This document shows, in pieces, positions 6,806 through 14,095 of a stretch of DNA of 48,921 nucleotides. Every line of letters begins with the position of its first letter. Position 1 is the first letter of the stretch. The notes under the pieces are model-generated. The model worked only from the letters and a program-made list of their open reading frames with translations, did no database searches and had not been told where the DNA came from. Made by a program: the position numbers and the translations under genes. Source of the DNA: an uncultured Collinsella sp. (GTDB taxonomy: Bacteria > Actinomycetota > Coriobacteriia > Coriobacteriales > Coriobacteriaceae); NCBI GenBank assembly GCA_934630385.1, contig CAKTWE010000004.1, forward strand, positions 1 to 48,921, in the 5' to 3' direction.

Positions 6806-8700
6806 GCAACGCATCATTTATTTTGAATCCATATAACGTCTTGGGCTTGCATTCGGATAGCACTCAATCCGAAGTGCGAAAACGCGCTGGCTTAATTGGG
6901 AAAATGCTCGCAATCGGCGAGAGCGTGGAATTTGATAGCGATGTTTTCATTGAGCCGTCCGATAGAACGCTGGACGCAGTCAAGAGCTGTGAAACTCGAT
7001 TGAATAGCCCCCAGGATAGGCTTGCGGATGTATTCTTTTGGTTTGCGGATAGCCCCGAAGCGCTAACCGCGGCCAATATGCAAGACAGAGGTTACTTTCG
7101 AAAGCTTGGTTCAAATGCAGGGTGCATGGCAACCTGCGATTACATTGAGGAAAAGAACGCCGCAGTAGGGCTCTCTGTCATTTTTGAAAAATCGCAGAAC
7201 ATAGCAGATTTTGAGCAGGCCTTGCAGAGATGGGCCTCGCTCATACATCTCGATTCATTTTGGGATTATTGGGCTAAGTATTACAAGTCAATAGATTGTC
7301 TCGATACGAGTGATCGCCTAATTGAAGAGTTTCGCGAGAATATAGACGCGTTAATAACCGAGAAGTTCTTCGAGGTGTCTAAACTCGACGACCTAATCGA
7401 TGCCCAAATCGTGGGGAAGTATTTTGAGGTATCGACGGAGATTGCTGAGAAAGCAGCCGAACAACAACTTGGCAGAATTAAAGAGCTCAGAATTGAGGCG
7501 GACAGGCTGCGTAATTCAAACACACTTTTGAATGGGCAGTACGTGCTAAGCGAAGCAAGTAAAGGACAGATTAGTGGCCTTCTTTCGAAAGCCATAGCAT
7601 TGCATGAGGAGCTGGTTGAGAACGGGCAAAGAGATTCCCCTGCTGTAGAGCGTGAGCTTGATAGCCTATGGAGCGATATTCTTGCAATCACGGTGACAGC
7701 TCATAACATGTCTGGCCAGCATGATGCGGTTAATCTTCGTGACCTTGAGTTCCTAAAGCAAGTCATCGAAAAGCTTTATCGCGAGTCAACAGATGATTTG
7801 CTCGACTCCCGTCTCAAGAAAAACCTGTCAGTCATTAAAGAACAGATGGAGACACTTGAAGAGCAAGAGCGAGTAGAACCTCAGTTCAGCCGTTTGACCG
7901 CTCTAGTCGAAAAGCTTGCGAATGGTAATTCCCCGAATAATGGGTATGTAAACCCCCGTTTGACCGCTCTATTAGAAAAGCATGGGATTATAAATTCCCC
8001 GAATAAAGAGTTTGTTGAAGCAAGGCTAAGCGAGTTCGAATCCATATATAAAGAGATAGTGAACTCTGGCAAGCTCAAGTACGAAACGCTGGCCGATGCG
8101 GTAACGATGACAGCCGGAATATTCAATATGCTTGCCGTGACCATCAGCAATGATGCTCAAGAGTCTGTCAATCGCGTAATGCAGCGCATTGAATATACCC
8201 CCCAGAATCAAAGGTTTTCGCTGCTTGCCGAATTAAATGGAGCGATTAATTCGGCGATATCTGATTTAGAGTTTTCGAAAAAAGTGCTCGGTCGATTAAA
8301 GAACATGCAAATCGATTCAACGTTGAAGAGCACAATAAACCAAAACTATTCCAGCGTATCATCAATGATAAGCTCGCTAAACCAGATGATGATCAAAATT
8401 GGTCTCACTCAATCATCAAGCGGTGGCGGCGGTTGCTATGTCGCGACAGCTGTTTACGGCTCGTACGATTGCCCTTCCGTTTGGGTGTTACGTAGATTCA
8501 GGGACAATGACTTAGCCAATTCTATATTTGGACGGGTTTTCATCCATGCATACTATGCCATAAGCCCGAGTCTGGTTAGGATGTTTGGAAATACGAGCTG
8601 GTTCAAAACATTGTGCAGAAAACCATTGGATCGGCTTGTCGCTAAATGCAAAGCCAAGGGGTACTCAGATTTGCCATATCAAGACCAGCCATGGTCTTAG
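6802..8700 (+). CDS. J-like protein with C-terminal CFI-box domain
   Basis: The 632-residue product starts in an ATGA overlap with the Hsp70 gene. Residues about 8-85 look like a degenerate J domain: NPYNVLGLHSDSTQSEVRKR matches helix I/II of DnaJ, and a later LNSPQDRL matches the conserved end of helix III, but the HPD loop is absent. The middle (about 140-530) is charged and helical with likely coiled coils, and contains a 22-residue tandem duplication (364-407). The C terminus (about 541-632) starts with GGGGCYVATAVYGSYDCP and continues with WVLRRFRDN and YYAISPSLV, which I recognise as the CFI-box C-terminal domain, a family of unknown function. Being fused to a J-like head and coupled to an Hsp70 suggests a dedicated co-chaperone, possibly with a membrane or assembly role. 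That role is inference. Confidence 0.75.
   Translation: MSNASFILNPYNVLGLHSDSTQSEVRKRAGLIGKMLAIGESVEFDSDVFIEPSDRTLDAVKSCETRLNSPQDRLADVFFWFADSPEALTAANMQDRGYFRKLGSNAGCMATCDYIEEKNAAVGLSVIFEKSQNIADFEQALQRWASLIHLDSFWDYWAKYYKSIDCLDTSDRLIEEFRENIDALITEKFFEVSKLDDLIDAQIVGKYFEVSTEIAEKAAEQQLGRIKELRIEADRLRNSNTLLNGQYVLSEASKGQISGLLSKAIALHEELVENGQRDSPAVERELDSLWSDILAITVTAHNMSGQHDAVNLRDLEFLKQVIEKLYRESTDDLLDSRLKKNLSVIKEQMETLEEQERVEPQFSRLTALVEKLANGNSPNNGYVNPRLTALLEKHGIINSPNKEFVEARLSEFESIYKEIVNSGKLKYETLADAVTMTAGIFNMLAVTISNDAQESVNRVMQRIEYTPQNQRFSLLAELNGAINSAISDLEFSKKVLGRLKNMQIDSTLKSTINQNYSSVSSMISSLNQMMIKIGLTQSSSGGGGCYVATAVYGSYDCPSVWVLRRFRDNDLANSIFGRVFIHAYYAISPSLVRMFGNTSWFKTLCRKPLDRLVAKCKAKGYSDLPYQDQPWS
7891..8022 (+). 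repeat. 66-bp in-frame tandem duplication
   Basis: Two adjacent 66-bp units (7891-7956 and 7957-8022) begin with the same CGTTTGACCGCTCTA and share AATTCCCCGAATAA. They encode RLTALVEK...NSPNNGYVNP and RLTALLEK...NSPNKEFVEA. A partial third start (RLSEF) follows. Confidence 0.85.
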
Positions 8701-8723
8701 TGGCCTTTTGACCAACTGTTAAA

Positions 8724-8760
8724 GCAATCGCCGGATCACATATAGTGCCCCGGCGATTGC
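8724..8760 (+). terminator. Hairpin after the chaperone cassette
   Basis: An 11-bp perfect inverted repeat, GCAATCGCCGG (8724-8734) and CCGGCGATTGC (8750-8760), lies 23 bp after the CFI-box gene stop. It has no T tract on the plus strand, so it may be a weak terminator or the edge of the island. Confidence 0.5.
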
Positions 8761-8772
8761 TGAGATCGGGGG

Positions 8773-9240
8773 ATGCGGACGTTTCTTTGGACCGGCTGTG
8801 CCGCCATCCTGAGGCCCCTGCGCTATTCGCTCGCTACGTTCAAACAGTCGCGTCCGTGCTGCGCGAAGAACAACGGCATGGCTTCCATTGCCGCAGACGG
8901 GGAGTTGTACCCCTGTCTGCAATGCTCGGGATGGTTTTTCCGCACATGGCGAAAGCTTCGGGAACGTTTTTGATCAGGGATTGCAGAGCGCTCTGGCTGG
9001 TGAAGCATATTGCCCGGTGGCACACGCAACCGTAGCCGATATGCTGGCGCACTTGCAGGCACAGATTGATACGAAGTCGCAAACTTTTATCAACTGCCAA
9101 TGGCTCGCTTGGTGCGCCGGCGGCTGCTTTGCCATGGGCGGCCTTGCGCATAACGGCGACATGCTCACACCCGAGCCTTATAGCTGTGTCTTCTTCAACG
9201 ACGGCTGGATGCAACGTTATGTAAAGGCTCTTGTCCCCTG
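8773..9240 (+). pseudogene. Remnant of a SPASM-domain radical-SAM maturase
   Basis: Frame 1 from 8773 reads CCAKNNGMASIAADGELYPC, and frame 2 carries on with FSAHGESFGNVFDQGL, AYCPVAHATVADMLAH, CQWLAWCAGGCFAMGG and YSCVFFNDGW. Together these are the C-terminal auxiliary-cluster (SPASM) half of a peptide-maturing radical-SAM protein. The frames meet at a run of five T (8935-8939); one T fewer restores continuity. The N-terminal CxxxCxxC radical-SAM core is absent and the first Cys of the CxxC pair before CQWLAWC is lost, so this is a decayed fragment. No precursor peptide is apparent nearby. Confidence 0.75.
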
Positions 9241-9262
9241 GCGCTGCTTAACTCTGTGCTTC

Positions 9263-9422
9263 GAACCGGCAAACATCTCGATCTGTAATGCCAAGCGCGC
9301 AAAACCGCTCATAACTGTTACAGATTGAGATTTTCGGCTGAGCCTGCGTGGTTAATCTCGATCTGTAACATCTAGCCGAGTATTTGGGTTCTAACTGTTA
9401 CAGATCGAGATGAACCGGCAAA
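9263..9422. repeat. Two palindromes in 80-bp tandem, bounded by an 11-bp direct repeat
   Basis: ATCTCGATCTGTAA occurs at 9275-9288 and 9355-9368, and its inverted form (TTACAGATTGAGAT, TTACAGATCGAGAT) at 9318-9331 and 9398-9411. Both loops are 29 nt and the period is exactly 80 bp. GAACCGGCAAA flanks the block at 9263-9273 and 9412-9422. No coding content was seen in 9241-9446. Confidence 0.8.
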
Positions 9423-9446
9423 ACGATCTGGACAAGCCGGTCAAAA

Positions 9447-9481
9447 ACCGCCACAAAGGTGCCTGTCCCCTTTGTGGTGCT
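9447..9481. repeat. REP-like hairpin, GGGGACAGGCAC family, copy 1
   Basis: An imperfect stem, ACCGCCACAAAGG against CCTTTGTGGTGCT, surrounds a loop that reads GGACAGGCA on the minus strand. It abuts the stop codon of the minus-strand metallophosphoesterase, so it may also serve as its terminator. Related copies lie at 12161-12197 and 13207-13246. Confidence 0.75.
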
Positions 9482-10191
9482 TACCAGGGGGTTCTGGCGG
9501 TCGAGGACTCAATGGCCTCGTGGCGCTTGAGCTCGCGGCGCATGGTTTGCGAATTGAGCCAGGCTGCCTGCCATCCACGGATGGGGTAGCGCGTCTCGTT
9601 GAGCTCAAACTGCGTATAGCCGCAGGCGTTGATGATCGTTGCTCCGCATGCGTGCTGACGCTTGCGTTGAAAGTCGCGACCATAGCATTGGTGCACATGC
9701 CCGTGCACCATGTAGTCGGGATTCCAGGACTCGAGCGCTGTGTTAAAGCATTCGAATCCTCGATGCGGCAGATCATCCAGATCGCCCACGCCGGCAGCGG
9801 GCGCATGGGTGAGCAGGATATCGCAGCCGCCGACCATCCTCACTTTGCGTGACAGCTTGCGCACGCGCTTGGCCATCTCGCGCTCGGTGTACATGTTGGC
9901 GCCATCTCGATAGCGCATGGAGCCGCCAAGCCCCGCAATGCGGACGCCGCGATACACGTACACGCTGTCTTCCACGCAGATACAGCCGCCCGGTGCATGA
10001 CGTGCGTAGCGGTCATCGTGATTGCCTCGCACGTAGATGAGCGGTTTGTTGATGACCGTGACCAAAAACTCAAGATAGTCCGGGTCCAGATCGCCAGCGG
10101 ACAAAATCAGGTCGACACCCTCAAAGCGCTCCTTGCGAAAGCACTCCCATAGGCATCGTTCTTCGGTATCGGCTATGGCAAGGATCTTCAT
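9481..10191 (-). CDS. Calcineurin-like metallophosphoesterase
   Basis: This 236-residue cytosolic protein has the motif series of the metallophosphoesterase superfamily: an N-terminal MKILAIAD with Asp8 (the usual DxH is DTE here), SAGD (31-34), GNHDD (56-60), LLTHAP (127-131) and GHVH (164-167). These residues bind two metal ions and hydrolyse phosphoesters; the natural substrate cannot be read from sequence. Replacement of the first His by Glu is unusual but seen in YfcE-like branches. Its ATG overlaps the stop of the upstream ParB-like/BMP gene by four bases (10188-10191), so the two are translationally coupled and probably functionally linked. Confidence 0.85.
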   Translation of the reverse strand: MKILAIADTEERCLWECFRKERFEGVDLILSAGDLDPDYLEFLVTVINKPLIYVRGNHDDRYARHAPGGCICVEDSVYVYRGVRIAGLGGSMRYRDGANMYTEREMAKRVRKLSRKVRMVGGCDILLTHAPAAGVGDLDDLPHRGFECFNTALESWNPDYMVHGHVHQCYGRDFQRKRQHACGATIINACGYTQFELNETRYPIRGWQAAWLNSQTMRRELKRHEAIESSTARTPW

Positions 10192-12104
10192 AGGGCGGTA
10201 ACTCCCGGCTCATCGTCGAGTTGCGGAATGGTGCCCACCACGTTGTCGGCCAGCCAGTCCATCTCGACGATTTGTGTGCTCGGCAGTGGGGGAAAGCCTT
10301 CGATCTGCACCACGCCGTCTTGGCTATGGAGCTCGCCGCCAAATGGATTAATGGAGCCCTCGACGATGCCATTGCGGAGGAGCTGAACAAGCTTTCGCGT
10401 CTGATAGGGCAGGCCCGGAGCGTAGCGAATGTCGATAACGCCCGAGCTCATGCCGTACCAGTAGTTGACGGCGCGAACCTGGCTGGCGTCACTGGTCTCA
10501 TCCCAGGTGCCATGCAGCAGGCTTCGCACGATAAGCTCGTAGTATCGGCCCCAGTTCCATACCGGCATGGCAATGCCGGTAACCTTGCCATTGACCAGGC
10601 GGTGAAGTCCGTAGGCCGTGGGGTCTTCGAGCGACTTTGACATGTCGGCACCGGTCATGACGCTTACACCTTCGCGGCACATGGCCTCGGCAAGGCCTCC
10701 GGCGGGCACATCGCCCCAGGTCAGGATAATTTGCGCACGGGGGTCGAGCAGCGAGGCGCCAATCGCAAAGGCGTTGATCTCGCTGAGTGCGCCCGAGGCG
10801 AAGACCGACGCGTGGTAACCGATGCGGTGGTTGTCCGCCATACTGGCGGCAAGGGCGCCCAGGAGAAACTTGGCCTCGTACATCTTGCCAAAGTACGAAC
10901 GGACGCTTTGATGGGGAAGGCCGATAGAGCAGTTGAGGAACCGAACCCGGGGATATTCAACGGCAGCCCTAAGCGTGTATTCCATCAGGCGGTGCGAGGT
11001 CGAGAAGATGACATTTGCTCCATGTTTGACAGCCGTTTCCACGGCGGCGTAGAACACGTCCGGATCGTGACAGTCCTCGAACGCCTCGGTGCGCACGATA
11101 CCGCCAAAGTGCTCATCGAGATACTGACGTCCTTGGTCGTGCAGGCTGTCCCAGCTCGACGTCGCACAGGGGAACTCATGGATAAAGGCGATGCGCAGGG
11201 GATTGGCCGCCGAATAGACGGTCTTGCCCATAAAGAAGTTGAGCATGCCGGAGGTGGACTTGGCGGGCGATTCCTCCTCATCGACGCTTGGTGCTTCGAC
11301 AAGATCGACCTTGTCCTCGTCATTTTTGCCGGCAATGACCAGCTCGCGCCAAATCTTGCACAGGCGGTTTACGACGATATCCGTCGGCGTATCCAGCAGG
11401 CGGTCCTGGTTGTACACATTGAGGTAGACGAGCATGGCGTCGGCGGGCGTAATGTCCAGGTGGTCGCCGCCTGCGCGAAGGTAGGCGCGCTTAAAGAGCA
11501 GGAAGGTGTGGCGCAGGTAGTCGACCTTTTTCTGCGGCCATTTTTCGATAAGGTTCTGACCGAGCATCTTGGCGAGCGTCTCGTAGCTTCCCTCACGCGA
11601 GAACTCTATCTCGTATAGGGGACAGACGCGCCAAAACGCGCAGAACTCGCCGTACAGGCGGCTTTCGACGGAATCCCATTTGCCGGGATAGAGGCGGGTG
11701 ACCTTGGCCGAAACCGTTGGAGCGTCCAGGAATTTGAGGACACTGACGCGTTTGTTGCCTTCCTGGACATAGAACCGATGCATGAACTCGGTGACGATGA
11801 TGGGGTCGCGATAGCCCTCGGTTACCTGGATGTCGTAGAGGTTGGACCACTTGCGGGCGAACTCGGTGTTAAACGGCAGCAGGGGCATAAAGTTGCATGA
11901 AAAGGCGGACTGACGGCCCTTGGTGACCGTGCCGACGACCATTTCGAGCGGAATATCCCGAAGGCCGACGTTCTCTCGCTGACCTAAGGGGAGCTGAGCA
12001 ACCAAACTGTCGAGGTCAGTAAGGTATGGATGCTCGCTTTGGCTAATGGCGCGTCGACGTCCTTGCTCGCCGCGCTTGCGTGCTTGACGATAGGCCTCTT
12101 CCAT
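10188..12104 (-). CDS. Cytosolic ParB-like domain fused to a BMP-family ligand-binding domain
   Basis: The 638-residue product has a basic N-terminal helix, then a ParB/sulfiredoxin-like segment (about 45-135) with FYVQEGNKRVSVLKFL and a following TRLYP strand. A helical linker (to about 295) leads to a periplasmic-binding-protein fold of the BMP/PnrA family (about 303-600) starting LRIAFIHEF and containing IFSTSHRLMEY, the family's reading of the second strand, and a GYHASVFASG block. BMP proteins are normally lipoproteins of nucleoside ABC importers, but no signal peptide or lipobox is present here, so the domain is inside the cell and may act as a ligand sensor. The start at ATG 12104 is preceded by AGGGAG. 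The metallophosphoesterase follows with a 4-base overlap. Domain calls are fairly sure; the function is unknown. Confidence 0.75.
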   Translation of the reverse strand: MEEAYRQARKRGEQGRRRAISQSEHPYLTDLDSLVAQLPLGQRENVGLRDIPLEMVVGTVTKGRQSAFSCNFMPLLPFNTEFARKWSNLYDIQVTEGYRDPIIVTEFMHRFYVQEGNKRVSVLKFLDAPTVSAKVTRLYPGKWDSVESRLYGEFCAFWRVCPLYEIEFSREGSYETLAKMLGQNLIEKWPQKKVDYLRHTFLLFKRAYLRAGGDHLDITPADAMLVYLNVYNQDRLLDTPTDIVVNRLCKIWRELVIAGKNDEDKVDLVEAPSVDEEESPAKSTSGMLNFFMGKTVYSAANPLRIAFIHEFPCATSSWDSLHDQGRQYLDEHFGGIVRTEAFEDCHDPDVFYAAVETAVKHGANVIFSTSHRLMEYTLRAAVEYPRVRFLNCSIGLPHQSVRSYFGKMYEAKFLLGALAASMADNHRIGYHASVFASGALSEINAFAIGASLLDPRAQIILTWGDVPAGGLAEAMCREGVSVMTGADMSKSLEDPTAYGLHRLVNGKVTGIAMPVWNWGRYYELIVRSLLHGTWDETSDASQVRAVNYWYGMSSGVIDIRYAPGLPYQTRKLVQLLRNGIVEGSINPFGGELHSQDGVVQIEGFPPLPSTQIVEMDWLADNVVGTIPQLDDEPGVTAL

Positions 12105-12160
12105 AGTTTTGCTCCCTTAGTCGTTTAAACAACGATATGAACCATGGTATCACGATGCGA

Positions 12161-12197
12161 AACCACCACAAAGGTGCCTGTCCCCTTTGTGGTGGTT
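12161..12197. repeat. REP-like hairpin, GGGGACAGGCAC family, copy 2
   Basis: A perfect 14-bp stem (12161-12174 with 12184-12197) and a nine-base loop TGCCTGTCC. The minus-strand loop region reads GGGGACAGGCACC. The right arm overlaps the stop codon of the MscS gene (12197-12199), so it probably also terminates that gene. Confidence 0.85.
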
Positions 12198-12964
12198 TAG
12201 GCAATGATGGGGGCGATGGCGCGGATGCAGGCATCGGCTGCCGTAAAGGTGGTGCTGTCGTCGCTGACGATAAAGATGATCTTGCCCTTGATGCCAAAGT
12301 CGCCAATCTCACTAAAGAGCACGTAAGGCTCCTTATCAAAGCTCGAGATGGGAAGCACGGCCGCCTTGGTGGCGTCGGTGAGCTCATCTGCCAGCGCGTC
12401 GAGCGAGGCCCACTTGGACGTGTCCTTTACGGCAACGGGCACAGCCACGCGTCCAAAGGGCATCAAATGCACGAGCGTGTTCTTGGAGATGTTGGAGTTG
12501 GGGACGATGATGGTCTGCCCGCAGGCGTCCTCGATGGTCGTATGGCGCCAGGTGATGTCTTGGACCACGCCCGATACGCCACCGACCTCGATATTGTCGC
12601 CGGGCTTGATGATGCCCATAAACGTTACCTGCATGCCGCCGATGAGGTTTGAGAGCGTGTCCTGAAAGCCCAGCGAGATGGCGATGCCGCCGACGCCAAG
12701 AGCGGCGACGAGGGCGTTTGCGTTAATGCCAAAGCAGTTGTCGAGGATAAAGCTGCCGCCGATCATCCAGATGACGGCGCGCGCGATGTTGATGAAGATA
12801 CTCGATGCGGGAAGCGGGTTGTCGTCTCGGTTAAGCAGATGGTGCAGGGTCTTTGATGCGACCTTGGCGGCGACGGCGGTGCCGCTGGCTAAAATGGCCG
12901 CCCAAATGATGTTGCGGACCCACTGCTGCCCAAAGAAATGAAGAATCGGTTCAAACAATTCCAT
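12197..12964 (-). CDS. Small mechanosensitive channel, MscS family
   Basis: From ATG 12964 the protein has 255 residues: two N-terminal membrane helices (about 15-35 and 53-75), the pore-lining TM3 region (ANALVAALGVGGIAISLGFQ, about 80-99) and a beta domain with FMGIIKPGD, VGGVSGVVQDI and VPNSN motifs, as in the E. coli MscS core. It should open on membrane tension and release solutes under osmotic downshock. I chose 12964 because TTTAGGAGG lies 10 bases upstream. However, the same frame continues upstream to 13117 and encodes what looks like a signal peptide cut by a frameshift (see findings), so the ancestral protein was probably about 60 residues longer. Confidence 0.88.
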   Translation of the reverse strand: MELFEPILHFFGQQWVRNIIWAAILASGTAVAAKVASKTLHHLLNRDDNPLPASSIFINIARAVIWMIGGSFILDNCFGINANALVAALGVGGIAISLGFQDTLSNLIGGMQVTFMGIIKPGDNIEVGGVSGVVQDITWRHTTIEDACGQTIIVPNSNISKNTLVHLMPFGRVAVPVAVKDTSKWASLDALADELTDATKAAVLPISSFDKEPYVLFSEIGDFGIKGKIIFIVSDDSTTFTAADACIRAIAPIIA

Positions 12965-13206
12965 GTAAGGAGTACCTCCTAAAGATTCGTTCATCCATGA
13001 TACCCACCAAAAAGCACGTTCGATCACATCGGACGCGCCGATAACTTGAGATGGAGTGGCCGCGGTGGCGTAAGCTGGGGTGCCGGCGAGCACGCCGGCA
13101 AGGAGTGCGGCGGTCAAGCAAGACGGGGAAGAGGTCTTCTCACGGCAGTTTCCTTAGTTCTTAACCAGTGGTCCCTGCTTGCGCTGGATTATCGACATAA
13201 TATGCG

Positions 13207-13246
13207 AAAACCGCCGCAAGGGCGTCTGTCCCTTTGCGGCGGTTTT
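13207..13246. repeat. REP-like hairpin, GGGGACAGGCAC family, copy 3 (diverged)
   Basis: AAAACCGCCGCAAGGG (13207-13222) pairs with CCCTTTGCGGCGGTTTT (13230-13246) with one bulge. The loop is CGTCTGT. It lies between the ABC ATPase gene and mscS and may terminate the ABC operon. Confidence 0.75.
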
Positions 13247-13300
13247 AACGTTTGCGCAGGTAAAACCTACCAAAATAAACCAGTCTCTTTTTGGCAGGTT

Positions 13301-14095
13301 TTAGCTCAGCAGCATGCGGTCGTTGGCGAGCTCGCCGCCCGAGACCTCCTCGAACTTCTGCAGTAGGTCGGCGACGGTGAGCGACTTTTTCTCATCGCCC
13401 GCCACGTCGTAGATCACGTGGCCCTCGTGCATCATGATCAGACGGTTGCCCAGACGGATGGCGTCGTTCATGTTGTGCGTGACCATGAGCGTGGTCAGGT
13501 GGTTCTCGTCGACGATCTCCTCGGTCAGGCTGAGCACCTTCGATGCCGTCTTGGGGTCGAGGGCCGCCGTGTGCTCGTCGAGCAGCAGCAGGCGCGGCTT
13601 GGTGAGCGTGGCCATCAGCAGGGTGAGTGCCTGGCGCTGGCCGCCCGAGAGCAGGCCGACCTTAGCGTTGAGGCGCGTATCCAGACCAAGGTCCAGGCGC
13701 TTGAGCAGCTCAACATACTCGTCTTTCTCGGCCTTGGTGACGCCCCACGAAAGGCCGCGACGCTGGCCACGGCGCTTGGCGAGGGCCAGGTTCTCGGCGA
13801 TCTGCATGTCGGCTGCGGTGCCGCGCATGGGGTCCTGGAACACGCGGCCTAGGTACTTGGCGCGCTGCGACTCGCTCAGACGCGAGATGTCGGTGCCGTC
13901 GAGCTCGATGACACCCGAATCGAGCGGATACACGCCGGCGATCATGTTGAGCAGCGTGGACTTGCCGGCGCCGTTGCCGCCAATCACGGTTACAAAGTCG
14001 CCGTCGTTAAGGGTAAGGTCGACGCCGGTAAGGGCGCGCTTCTCGGTGACGGTGCCCTTGTTAAAGGTCTTTTTGACGTGCGAGAGCTTAAGCAT
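13301..14095 (-). CDS. ABC transporter ATP-binding protein, TrpZ-like
   Basis: The 264-residue ATPase carries Walker A GGNGAGKST (39-47), Q-loop VFQDP (85-89), signature LSGGQ (149-153), Walker B LLLLDEH (169-175) and switch His in VTHN. It would energise the permease encoded just upstream. I chose ATG 14095 (MLKLSHVKK) because it overlaps the permease stop by eight bases (TAA at 14088-14090), has GAGG nearby and starts like other members; ATG 14104 is possible. The C terminus ends in a helical extension with LTVADLLQKFEEVSG, typical of this subgroup. The context with an ABC_sub_bind lipoprotein suggests uptake of an aromatic amino acid or similar small molecule, which is family inference. 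Confidence 0.9.
   Translation of the reverse strand: MLKLSHVKKTFNKGTVTEKRALTGVDLTLNDGDFVTVIGGNGAGKSTLLNMIAGVYPLDSGVIELDGTDISRLSESQRAKYLGRVFQDPMRGTAADMQIAENLALAKRRGQRRGLSWGVTKAEKDEYVELLKRLDLGLDTRLNAKVGLLSGGQRQALTLLMATLTKPRLLLLDEHTAALDPKTASKVLSLTEEIVDENHLTTLMVTHNMNDAIRLGNRLIMMHEGHVIYDVAGDEKKSLTVADLLQKFEEVSGGELANDRMLLS

Noticed and set aside
8888..9328. An independent 146-residue gene
   Set aside because: It starts at a TTG in the middle of a SPASM domain; the true reading joins it to the preceding frame as a pseudogene.
9263..9422. CRISPR array
   Set aside because: The repeats alternate in orientation with only two units and have no spacers of regular type or cas genes; they are tandem palindromes.
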